DNA from: Phocoena phocoena
Lineage: Eukaryota; Chordata; Mammalia; Artiodactyla; Phocoenidae
Reading direction: 5' to 3'
DNA: 64,000 bases
Assembly (NCBI RefSeq): GCF_963924675.1
Contig: NC_089220.1
Coordinates: 169,804,761-169,868,760, forward strand
Part shown: positions 1 to 8,557 of the stretch, piece after piece
Layout of the letters: each line of letters starts with the position of its first letter
Position numbering within the stretch: position 1 is the first letter of the stretch
Program-made: the position numbers and the translations under genes
Notes under the pieces: generated by a model
Database searches by the model: none
The model's input: only the letters and a program-made list of their open reading frames with translations
Told to the model about the DNA's origin: nothing

Positions 1-1284
1 GGGCTAATTACCCTCGCTGGAAGTCTCAGGCTTTTTTTTTTTTTCCTTTGCCTCTCTTCCTTTTTTTTTTTTTTTCATTTTAATGGAACACAGTTCAAGT
101 CTCATAAATGCTTAAATATGTAGTTGTAAAGTTTGAGATGTCTCATGGGCACCGCTGTCTGCAAATCTGCCAGGCAGGGCTCTGGGGAGGTTCAAATTCA
201 AACTGGTTTCCGCCTCTGGAAGAGTACGTTATATAAACTGGGCTGGGAGAATTTTCATGCTCGATGTGACAAGTAGTTCAATAAAGCGTGCTCTATTATA
301 TATCCAGGGTCAGCCCTAGAAATCCTGCCACCTCCACAGTTAAACAGTGCAGGGGTCTGTGCATTTAGCTGCTGCTTCCCTCTCCTTATCCTGTTATCAG
401 CAGCAACTAAGTCCATTTTTTTGCTGACTTCTCCAGTCTGTGAGGAAGAAGCCAGACCAGGCCAGGTTAGATGCATCAGTTTTACGTTCCTTTGGCTGAA
501 ACCAGAGCCATAAATCAGAGCCCGAGCATTATTTGCACATCCTTAGGCTTTGCCTTCCCCACTCTCAGAGCGATACACCAAGTGGTTTAGGGAGGTAAAA
601 ATAGCACTGCCCAGGTGTGGAATAATTTTGGGTCCCACAACGATGAGTTGGGATCCAAATGGGCAAAGGAAGGGATCCGATCTGCTTTTAACTCTGTTTA
701 GTGGTAGCCCTAACCTGACCCAGCATGCCTGGCCACGAGGAGGCTGGGATAGCCAGTGAAATCAGAGGCACACGTGGATGCTTCCTGAAGCTCAGAGCTA
801 GAAGAACAAACTTAGCTGGACTTTCCAGGCAAGTCCTTCCCTGAGCTCAAGGAACACGTTTGATGGGTTGAAGGTCTAAGGCTGGAACCAGGAAGCTGAG
901 ATGCGCTGGTTACCCAGAATCCCCTGCTCTACCTCTTCCTTCTCAGAAGCCAGCTGATGCCAGAGGACAGGGGAAAATTTTTCTCATCTTTGCAAAGATT
1001 CCAGGTGCTCTGGTGTAACAGTCATTTGTCTGTTTCCCTCATTTCCCCAAAGTCACATAAATGTGTCTTTTATTCAGGGAATGCATTCCATCTCCCCTGG
1101 GTCCCTCCACAGACTCTAGTGGCTGCTGACTCACTTTTTAATGGAACTTTACCATGGGAATAGAATCCAGTCTTTTTTCTCATCTTTTCTTTTACATCCT
1201 CCAACTTGCACTTCTTTACTTTTACTACCCTTCTCCTGGCTGAGCTATAAAGTGATCAGTTAAAAATCAGCATGTATCTTTTTA
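1..1284. other. Intergenic stretch, no gene recognised
   Basis: Single-copy-looking DNA with T-rich runs near 31-75. Short open frames (60-75 codons) occur on both strands, but none has recognisable domains, a good start context or a splice pattern. I see no assignable repeat before the L1 sequence that begins near 1285. Confidence 0.6.
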
Positions 1285-1425
1285 AAAAAAGATACAAATG
1301 AACTTATTTCCAAAACAGAAAGAAACTCACAGACACAGAAAACAAACATACGGTTACCAAAGGGGAAAGGGGGTTGGTAGGAGGGATACATTAGGAGGTT
1401 GGGATTAACATATACACAATACTGT
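1285..1425 (+). mobile_element. L1 3' UTR fragment, left half (split by provirus)
   Basis: This matches the 3' end of the other L1 copies in the window (compare 24045-24175 and 41255-41375): ACAAATGAACTTATTT, then a CAGA-rich segment, GGTTACCAAAGGGG and a run into ATATACACA. It stops at 1425, where the provirus begins, and the same L1 resumes at 8371 with CTGTATATAAAATAGATA. The two halves read as one L1 tail once the provirus and one CTGT copy are set aside. L1 was therefore there first. The left boundary is approximate. Confidence 0.88.
1422..1425. repeat. Target-site duplication CTGT, 5' copy
   Basis: CTGT directly precedes the LTR start TGTGGGG. The same four bases follow the 3' LTR at 8371-8374. 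A 4-bp duplication is the usual signature of gammaretroviral integrase. It shows that both provirus ends are original and that no LTR-LTR recombination with another locus has replaced one side. Confidence 0.92.
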
Positions 1426-1468
1426 TGTGGGGCCTTTAGGGACTTTCCACCCCCTCACTTGTTCCCGT

Positions 1469-1558
1469 AAACCAATTCTTCTCCCTATCGTGCGCCACTC
1501 CTTCTCCCTATCGAAACCAATTCTTCTCCCTATCGTGCGCCACTCCTTCTCCCTATCG
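1469..1558 (+). promoter_or_regulatory. U3 tandem repeat, 2 x 45 bp (candidate enhancer)
   Basis: Two exact 45-bp copies at 1469-1513 and 1514-1558 are followed by a partial third (AAACCAATTCTTGG). Each unit also contains TTCTCCCTATCG twice. Direct repeats in U3 are where gammaretroviruses carry enhancers that set cell-type range. That this array is an enhancer is inferred from its position. The 3' LTR carries the same array at 7894-7983, so it predates integration. Confidence 0.7.
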
Positions 1559-1773
1559 AAACCAATTCTTGGAGTTTTTCAGTTGACGGGGACTTGCCAG
1601 ACAGCGGGTAATTTTCCAGTTGCCCGTAACAGGTATACGCCCTAACCGCCACAATGAACAGACAACTATAACGGCCAGAAGGTGGGACAAAAGTTCCTAA
1701 GCCAATGAATTTAAAAGTCACCACATTTACCCAATCATTGTGAGAATATACCCGCCCTATGAGTAAATAAACC

Positions 1774-1780
1774 TATAAAA
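1774..1780 (+). promoter_or_regulatory. 5' LTR TATA box
   Basis: TATAAAA lies 27 bases upstream of the GGGGTTCCC that starts a hairpin at 1801. That spacing puts the likely transcription start, and hence the U3/R boundary, near 1800-1803. An AATAAA overlaps just upstream at 1766-1771 but sits in U3 and is not the expected poly(A) signal. The 3' LTR copy is at 8199-8205. Confidence 0.75.
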
Positions 1781-1800
1781 AGTATGTGATTCCGCTTTTA

Positions 1801-1842
1801 GGGGTTCCCCATCGGCCTCCTGTGTGAGTTCCAGGGAACCCC
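1801..1842 (+). promoter_or_regulatory. R-region stem-loop near the predicted cap site
   Basis: GGGGTTCCC at 1801-1809 pairs perfectly with GGGAACCCC at 1834-1842, giving a 9-bp stem with a 24-base loop. Gammaretroviral R regions are known to form a stem-loop that supports RNA export and expression, and this is a good candidate for it. All three LTR differences lie in the loop and the stem is unchanged in both LTRs. Confidence 0.6.
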
Positions 1843-1857
1843 GGTGCATCGGCTCCT

Positions 1858-1863
1858 AATAAA
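1858..1863 (+). terminator. 5' LTR poly(A) signal
   Basis: AATAAA is followed by CTCTTGCGTGTTGCA about 20 bases downstream, the usual layout of gammaretroviral R ends. The cleavage site is probably near 1880. The functional copy for genomic RNA would be the matching 3' LTR signal at 8283-8288. Confidence 0.75.
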
Positions 1864-1947
1864 CCTCTTGCGTGTTGCAACGGCTCTCGACTCTTGGCGG
1901 TTCTTGGGCGAGTTGGAATCCCTCGTAGACCGTTTGGGTCTAACATT

Positions 1948-1965
1948 TGGGGGCTCGTCCGGGAT
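1948..1965 (+). other. Primer-binding site, tRNA-Pro
   Basis: TGGGGGCTCGTCCGGGAT begins two bases after the LTR end and is complementary to the 3' end of tRNA-Pro, the primer used by most gammaretroviruses. All 18 bases look intact. This site primes minus-strand synthesis. Confidence 0.95.
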
Positions 1966-2354
1966 CCCCACTCGCCCCCGGGTCACAAGAACATCGGGAG
2001 TCGGAGGTATCAGGTAGGCTCGAGCCCAATTGTCTGTTTGTTTGTCGTTTGTTTGTTGCTAGCCGCCATTAGGAAAAAGCCGTGCGAACCGGCTTGCTGT
2101 GGAATCTGTATTGGACTCCTGGCTAGGCAGACGTGCCGAAAGCTGGTGTCCACGGGCCCCGGGGGACGCCCTGGTGGTCCATCTGGAAGGAGAAACAAAT
2201 TTTGTCTCCCCTTCATCTGGTTCTGGCAGGTTATATAAGCTGCCATCTGAATTTGAGTTGGTTTCGGGTTTAAGTTCGCGGCGGCAATATCAATGTGTGT
2301 CTTTTGAAATTTTATTGTTTTTCTGTACTATTATCTTTCTTTTGACGGACGACA
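1966..2354 (+). other. Untranslated leader with likely packaging region and splice donor
   Basis: This 389-base leader lies between the primer site and gag. Gammaretroviral leaders hold the dimerisation/packaging signal and the env splice donor. A plausible donor is CAG|GTAGGC with GT at 2014-2015, but a second GGAG|GTAT lies just upstream, so the choice is unsure. A TGA at 2343-2345, in frame with gag and 12 bases before its ATG, rules out a long upstream-initiated glyco-Gag form in this copy. Confidence 0.55.
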
Positions 2355-3895
2355 ATGGGACGAACTATGACGACTCCTCTTTCTCTTACCCTAAGCCACT
2401 GGACTGAAGTTAGGGCTAGGGCCCACAACCTTTCGGTAGAAGTAAGGAAAGGAAAATGGCAAACGCTGTGTACCTCTGAGTGGCCTACATTTCAGACAGG
2501 GTACCCACCCGAAGGATCTTTTTTGTTAGATAAGGTTGGGCTAGTCAAGTCTAGGGTCTTTAACACAGGACCCCACGGACACCCAGACCAGATACCATAT
2601 ATCTTGGTCTGGGAAGATCTAGTTCTCTCCCCGCCTCCGTGGGTCCGGCCCTTTGTTTCCTCAACAGGCACGTCTGCATGCGCTCCAGCACAATCGGAGA
2701 TATTGGCCCTGAAGAAAACCCCAGACACGGAAAAGTCATCTGCTGCCCCGGACCCGCCAAAGGCGATATATCCTGACCTGCAGTCTGATTTGCTTCTTCT
2801 AGATTCCCCACCTCCTTATCCTCCGGCCCTAAATCCCATGTCGCCCCTAGGACCCCCAGCTTCACAACCCTCCGCACCAGTAGGGCCACCTGTTATGGCG
2901 GAAAGGGGGGGTCCCTCGGCGGGCACCAGAAGCCGGAGGGCTGTTTCCCCGGATTCTACTGCTTTACCCCTTAGAGAATATGGCCCCCCCGATAACCACG
3001 GGAATAGGCCCCTTCAATACTGGCCCTTTTCCTCTGCAGATCTTTATAATTGGAAGATGCATAACCCTACTTTCTCTGAAAACCCACAGGCTCTTACTGC
3101 TTTAATAGAGTCTCTTGTCTTCTCCCACCAACCCACCTGGGATGATTGTCAACAGCTCCTCCAGACTCTCCTCACAACTGAGGAGAGGCAACAGGTTCTC
3201 CTGGAGGCTAAAAAATGTGTTAGGCGCCAATGGACAACCTACCCAGTTGCCTAATGAGATTGATGCCGGTTTTCCACTCGTCAGGCCGAATTGGGACTTT
3301 AATACCCTGGAAGGTAAGGAGCACCTGAAAATGTATCGCCAGGCTCTGGTGGCGGGTCTCCATGGAGCGGCCAGGCGCCCCACGAATTTGGCTAAGGTAA
3401 GAGAGGTAACTCAGGGGCCCCAGGAATCGCCAACCGTGTTCCTAGAACGCTTAATGGAGGCTTTTAGACGATTCACTCCTTATGATCCAACCTCTGAGGA
3501 ACATAAGGCCACCATAGCAATGGCCTTTATTGACCAGGCGGCCCCTGATATTAGAAAGAAGTTACAAAGACTGGATGGCCTACAAGGTTTCTCCCTTCAG
3601 GACTTAGTAAAAGAGGCAGATAAGGTATATAATAAGAGGGAGACAGAGAAAGAAAGGGAAGAAAGAAAGCAGAAGGAACAAGAGGCTCGTGAGGTAAGAC
3701 GAGATAAGAGGCAAGAAAGACATTTGAGTAAGATACTGGCCACTGTAGTCAGAGGAGGAAACAGTAGAGACAGAAATAGACAGGAAGGGCGAACAACGGA
3801 TAGAAGGCGGCCATTAGACAAGGACCAATGTGCCTACTGTAAAGAAAAAGGTCATTGGGCAAGAGAATGCCCTAAAAAAGGAACGGGGGAAGGAT
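2355..3895 (+). pseudogene. gag: gag, frameshifted (matrix, p12-like, capsid, nucleocapsid)
   Basis: Gag forms the retroviral particle. The ATG at 2355 starts with MGRTMTTP, whose Gly2 fits N-myristoylation of matrix. A PPPY late-domain motif lies at residues 152-155 in a proline-rich p12-like region, and capsid probably starts at Pro205 (PLREYGPPD). The first frame runs 299 codons and ends at 3254. The reading changes frame at or just after the A6 run at 3210-3215 and then continues open. This second part has the capsid major homology region (near 3415-3490), a highly charged Lys/Glu/Arg helix typical of the end of gammaretroviral capsid, and one zinc knuckle CX2CX4HX4C starting at 3829. Gag sequence ends near 3890, where it is fused by deletion to the middle of RT, so the usual gag stop is lost and translation ends at 3954. 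As read, no full Gag can be made. Confidence 0.93.
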
Positions 3896-5966
3896 CACTA
3901 AGCCTTTTCATCTGTATGTGGCCGAGAATAAAGGTATTGCAAAGGGAGTACTAACTCAGAAACTGGGCCCCTGGAATCGCCCGGTTGCGTACCTATCAAA
4001 GAAATTGGATCCTGTGGCAGCAGGATGGCCAGCCTGTTTAAAAATAATCGCCGCGGTGGCCGCTTTGGTCAAAGATGCTGACAAACTGACTTTGGGGCAG
4101 AACCTAACGATAACAGCCCCCCATGCATTAGAAAGTGTAATTCGCCAGCCACCCGACAGATGGCTAACAAATGCCAGGATGACTCATTACCAAGCCCTGC
4201 TGTTAAACTCAGATCGTATTAAGTTTACCTCAGCCACAGGACTCAACCCGGCCACCTTGCTACCCGACCCTGACCTGGAAAGCACTACCGTCATCCATGA
4301 TTGTCAGGAAGTACTGGCTGCAGCACACGGTAGCAGACCAGACTTGATGGATCAGCCCCTCCCCAACGCCGACGTTACCTGGTTTACTGACGGAAGCAGT
4401 TTCCTAGAGGAAGGTAAGCGTCGGGCGGGAGCTGCCATGGTAGACGGGAAAGAGGTCATCTGGGCAGCCGCATTACCGCAAGGGACATCGGCCCAACGGG
4501 CTGAACTAATCGCCATGACTAGAGCATTGGAACTAGCAGAAAACAAAAAGGTAAACATCTATACGGACAGTAGGTACGCATTTACTACCGCCCATGTCCA
4601 TGGGGCCATTTACCAACAAAGAGGGTTGCTCACCTCGGCGGGCAAAGAAATTAAAAACAAAGAAGAAATAGTGGCACGGCTAGCTGCCCTCATGCTCCCC
4701 ACTAAAGTCAGCATCATTCATTGCCCCGGACACCAGAAGGACAATACCCCGGTGACAAGAGGCAACAACATGGCAGATAGGGTGGCACGAGAAGTGGCTC
4801 TATGGGAAATCATACTAGAACTATCAGATGAGAGTCCTGGGAAACCAAATGATAGGGGAACAAGTACCCCAGCCATAACTAAAGGAACATTATCTCCTCA
4901 ACAAGCAAAATCCATGCTACAACAGATTCACAGATGGACACACTTGGGAAGCAAAAAGATGGTGTCCCTACTACACAAGACAGGTTATGATACCCCTGGA
5001 CTAACTAAATTAGCTGAGCAGATTGCACGAGAGTGCATTCCATGCCAACAGGTAAACTCCCATAAAGGAAAACTTGAGGTCGGAAAAAGGCTCAGAGGAG
5101 ACCGCCCAGGAGCCTATTGGGAGGTCGACTTCACTGAAATACGCCCTGGAAGGTACGGTAACAGGTATCTTCTAGTTTTTATAGATACCTTCTCAGGATG
5201 GGTAGAAGCTTTCCCGACGAAGAAGGAGACAGCTACTGTGGTGGCCAAAAAGATCTTAAAAGAAATTTTCCCCCGGTTCGGGGCACCAAAGGTAATGGGA
5301 TCAGATAATGGTCCCGCCTTCGTCGCCCAGGTAAGTCAGGGTGTGGCCAAATACCTGGGGACTGATTGGAAATTACATTGTGCCTATAGACCCCAGAGTT
5401 CAGGACAGGTAGAGAGAATGAATAGAACTCTAAAAGAGACCCTAACTAAATTGTCCATAGAGACTGGCGGTACAGATTGGACGGTGCTCCTTCCCTTAGC
5501 CCTGTTCCGGGCTAGAAATACCCCCTCCCGCTATTATCTTACTCCATTTGAAATACTATACGGGGCCCCACCTCCTCTTTTTACGCTAAGGGAAAAATTA
5601 AGTCCTGACTGCCAGAATAACACTGACTTATATGCTAGGCTGTTGGGACTCCAGTTGGTCCAAAAGGAGGTGTGGTCCCAGCTGGCAGAGGCTTACCGAC
5701 CAGGAACACCAGCAGAGGCTCATCCCTTCCAAGTCGGAGATTCCGTGTACGTCCGTCGGCACTGAACCCAGACTCTAGAGCCTCGGTGGAAAGGACCATA
5801 CATCGTCCTGCTCACTACCCCCACGGCTATAAAGGTAGACGGCATCGCTGCGTGGATCCACGCTTCACACGTGAAGGCCGCACCAGCATCTGCAACATCG
5901 GAATGGCGAGCCCAAAAGACCAGCAACCCGCTCAAGCTCAAGCTTCTGCGATCATCAGACTTATAA
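3896..5966 (+). pseudogene. pol: pol remnant: RT connection, RNase H and integrase; protease and RT core deleted
   Basis: The pol frame is recognisable from 3903 and stays open to a TGA at 5763-5765. Counting from codon 3918, residues 1-130 are the RT connection domain. RNase H follows with its four acidic residues D158, E196, D217 and D287 and the HCPGHQK loop. Integrase has the zinc-binding H338, H342, C373, C376 and the catalytic D404, D463, E499; spacings of 59 and 36 match gammaretroviral integrase. Protease and the RT fingers/palm, including the YXDD active site, are absent: gag zinc-knuckle sequence runs straight into RT connection near 3890-3903. That removes an estimated 1.4 kb. After the TGA the same frame stays open with integrase C-terminal sequence to TAA at 5964-5966, overlapping env by 64 bases as in intact gammaretroviruses. 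The TGA therefore cuts off about 67 codons. No reverse transcription is possible from this copy, although the RNase H and integrase catalytic residues are intact. Confidence 0.94.
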
Positions 5967-7817
5967 CTTTAACTTTGTTACCCCTACTGACTGTGAGTAA
6001 TTTTAGTCCTCACCTGCCCCAGCGTTTAACCTGGCAGGTAATTTCCCAGACTGGAGATGTAATATGGTCTGTTAGCAATATCGCTCCCCCATGGACCTGG
6101 TGGCCAAACCTTTTTCCTGATGTTTGTAAACTGGCCATAGGGGCTCCCGGTTGGGATTTAGAAGACTATTATGATCAACATAATGTTCCAAAATTTTTAT
6201 CAACTAGAGCTGATTCCTCCGGAAAGGGTTGCAAAAACGGGATTCGGAGGACTGGGCTCAGAGCTCCTGCTTTCTACATATGCCCCGGGTTCCATCGCCA
6301 CAGGTCCCTTAATTATAAATGTGGAGGAACTGAAAACTTTTATTGCAAAAGCTGGGGATATGAAACCACAGGAGACACCTATTGGAAGCCCACCTCTGGT
6401 TGGGACTTTATTAAGGTGACAGCCAATTGTACACACCCAACCAACCCCTTAACTTATAGGCCTGAATGTACTAAATGGTGCCATCCCCTTAAGATCTCTT
6501 TTAGTGAACCAGGAAAAAAAAGATAAAAAACTGGATAAATGGCCATTCATGGGGAATCAGGTTTTATAAAAAAAAGATATAATGATGGATTACTAATGAC
6601 CATCAAACTAAAAATTGAAACCCCTACTCCAGTTCCTATAAGCCCCAACCCTGAGATAGGGCACTCTTCGCTACCTTTGGCCCCTCCCACAGCGTTACCA
6701 GAGATAAAAAACCAAACTTCTGAGCCAAAAAGAATGACAATCAAGCCCAAGACCCCCCTGGGACCGAATGCTCTCATTGGTCCAGGCGGCTTTTGAGGTT
6801 TTAAATGCCACAAACCCGGAGGCTACCAAATCCTGTTGGCTTTACTATGCTGCTCCTCCCCCTTATTATGATGCTATAGGATATAATTCTAATTATAATA
6901 ATGTTAACACTCCAGATCAATGTCGATGGAAACAAGAAGAAAATAGTAAATTGACCCTGGCCTCAGTATTAGGAAACGGTACATGTGTAGGAACGCCCCC
7001 CTCGTCCCACCGACATCTTTGTGCCAATTTAAGCCTCCCACAGGGCTCTGGGTATCTCCTCCCTCCTCCGGATGGATGGTGGGCATGTAACACAGGATTG
7101 ACCCCCTGCATTTCTTTAGAGGTCCTTAAAGCTTCAACCGATTTTTGTGTGTTAGTTCAGCTGGTCCCCAGACTCATTTATCATTCAGATTCATCCTTTC
7201 TAGATGAATATGAGGGCAGAGGAAGGTTTAAGAGGGAACCCATAACACTCACCCTGGCTGTACTCCTAGGACTAGGAATGGCAGCCGGGGTAGGAACGGG
7301 TACAACAGCCCTCATCCAACAACCCCACTATTATGATGCCTTAAGACAAGCTGTAGATGTTGACCTCCGGGCGTTAGAAAGTTCCATAACTCAGTTAAAA
7401 GAATCCCTCACCTCGCTTTCAGAGGTGGTAATGCAAAACAGGAGGGGATTAGATCTGCTGTTCCTTAAGGAGGGCGGACTATGTGCTGCACTAAAAGAAG
7501 AATGCTGTTTTTATATTGATCATTCTGGGGCTATTACCAAAACTATGGACAAACTTAGGGAGCGCCTGGACAAAAGACAACAGGAAAGGGAAAATCAAAA
7601 AGGATGGTTTCAATCATGGTTTGATAAATCTCCCTGGCTTACTACTTTAGTTTCCACCTTGTTAGGGCCCCTCATTATTTTATTGTTGCTTTTAACTTTT
7701 GGACCACGCATTCTGAATCGCCTGATAGCCTTTATTAGAGAACACATTAGTACGGTACAAGTTTTAATGCTAAGGCAACAATACCAAAACTCACAAAAAG
7801 AAACTGAAATTCCATGA
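5903..7817 (+). pseudogene. env: env, multiple frameshifts (SU and TM)
   Basis: Env is the surface glycoprotein of the virus. It starts at ATG 5903 with a short leader and a hydrophobic signal segment ([13 protein letters not shown]). The SU N-terminal half stays open to TAA at 6524-6526. The frame then changes three times: at the A8 run 6514-6521, around the T4/A8 stretch 6562-6575 (a TAA at 6567-6569 blocks the middle frame), and near the C6 run 6753-6758. A proline-rich hinge is readable at about 6600-6750. From 6768 the last frame is open for 349 codons. It has CWLY at residues 23-26 where gammaretroviral SU normally has CXXC, a furin-type RFKR at 153-156, a fusion peptide after it, the heptad region, CX6CC at C239-C246-C247 next to the immunosuppressive-domain region, a membrane span near 291-312 and a cytoplasmic tail. 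TM itself is uninterrupted. The whole gene as read cannot give a full Env. Confidence 0.93.
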
Positions 7818-7831
7818 TTGAAATTAGTTAC

Positions 7832-7850
7832 AAAAAAAAAAAGGGGGGAA
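7832..7850 (+). other. Polypurine tract
   Basis: A run of eleven A then six G then AA lies immediately before the 3' LTR. It is the RNase H-resistant primer for plus-strand synthesis and marks the 3' LTR boundary. It lies 14 bases after the env stop. Confidence 0.93.
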
Positions 7851-8370
7851 TGTGGGGCCTTTAGGGACTTTCCACCCCCTCACTTGTTCCCGTAAACCAA
7901 TTCTTCTCCCTATCGTGCGCCACTCCTTCTCCCTATCGAAACCAATTCTTCTCCCTATCGTGCGCCACTCCTTCTCCCTATCGAAACCAATTCTTGGAGT
8001 TTTTCAGTTGACGGGGACTTGCCAGACAGCGGGTAATTTTCCAGTTGCCCGTAACAGGTATACGCCCTAACCGCCACAATGAACAGACAACTATAACGGC
8101 CAGAAGGTGGGACAAAAGTTCCTAAGCCAATGAATTTAAAAGTCACCACATTTACCCAATCATTGTGAGAATATACCCGCCCTATGAGTAAATAAACCTA
8201 TAAAAAGTATGTGATTCCGCTTTTAGGGGTTCCCCATCGGCCTCCTGCGTGAGGTTCAGGGAACCCCGGTGCATCGGCTCCTAATAAACCTCTTGCGTGT
8301 TGCAACGGCTCTCGACTCTTGGCGGTTCTTGGGCGAGTTGGAATCCCTCGTAGACCGTTTGGGTCTAACA
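7851..8370 (+). repeat. 3' LTR
   Basis: This 520-bp copy is identical to the 5' LTR except at 8248, 8254 and 8256. It carries the two 45-bp U3 repeats (7894-7983), TATAAAA at 8199-8205, the R hairpin (8226-8234 with 8259-8267) and AATAAA at 8283-8288. It would supply the poly(A) site for proviral RNA and could act as an outward promoter into the flanking L1 and beyond. Confidence 0.96.
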
Positions 8371-8557
8371 CTGTATATAAAATAGATAATAGATAACCAA
8401 CAAGGACCTATTGCATAGCACAGGGAACTACACTCAGTATTTTGTAGTGACCTATAAGGGAAAAGAATCTAAAAAAGAATAACTGAATCACCGTGCTGTA
8501 CACATGAAACGAACATGACATTGTAAATCAACTACACTTCAACTAAAAAAAAAAAAG
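8371..8557 (+). mobile_element. L1 3' UTR fragment, right half, with A-rich tail
   Basis: The first four bases are the 3' copy of the CTGT duplication. It continues the L1 tail with TATATAAAATAGATAATAGATAACC, AGCACAGGGAACT, the GCTGTACAC and GTAAATCAACTAC motifs shared with 24300-24350, and ends in an A-rich tail near 8545-8557. Confidence 0.88.

Larger units (their letters stand above)
1426..1945 (+). repeat. 5' LTR
   Basis: It begins TGTGGGG and ends TAACA, giving the TG...CA termini of retroviral LTRs. U3 holds a 45-bp tandem repeat and a TATA box at 1774-1780. R probably starts near 1801, and AATAAA is at 1858-1863. It is 520 bp, the same length as the 3' LTR. The two differ only at 1823, 1829 and 1831 (3 of 520, 0.6%), and these fall within nine bases. 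The element should be competent to start transcription unless silenced. Its own short ORFs are not genes. Confidence 0.96.
1426..8370 (+). mobile_element. Endogenous gammaretrovirus provirus, defective, recently integrated
   Basis: Order seen: 520-bp LTR, proline-tRNA primer-binding site, leader, gag, truncated pol, env, polypurine tract, 520-bp LTR, all flanked by CTGT. The class is gammaretrovirus, shown by the tRNA-Pro site, a PPPY motif in gag, a single CCHC zinc knuckle, D-D-E integrase spacing of 59 and 36 residues, the CX6CC motif in TM and the short pol/env overlap. At 6,945 bp it is about 1.4 kb shorter than a typical 8.3-8.5 kb gammaretrovirus, which matches the missing protease and N-terminal two-thirds of RT. 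All three genes carry breaks, so it cannot make infectious virus from this copy. Gammaretroviruses are known in toothed whales (for example the killer whale endogenous retrovirus group). Membership in that group is an inference I could not test. Confidence 0.96.

Noticed and set aside
1427..1645. 72-codon ORF repeated exactly at 7852-8070
   Set aside because: It is the LTR U3 itself read as protein, and its repeated peptide is the 45-bp DNA repeat. No gene.
5672..5902. In-frame open sequence upstream of the env ATG
   Set aside because: It overlaps pol in another frame, and the hydrophobic signal segment lies just after ATG 5903, so the earlier start is not the env start.
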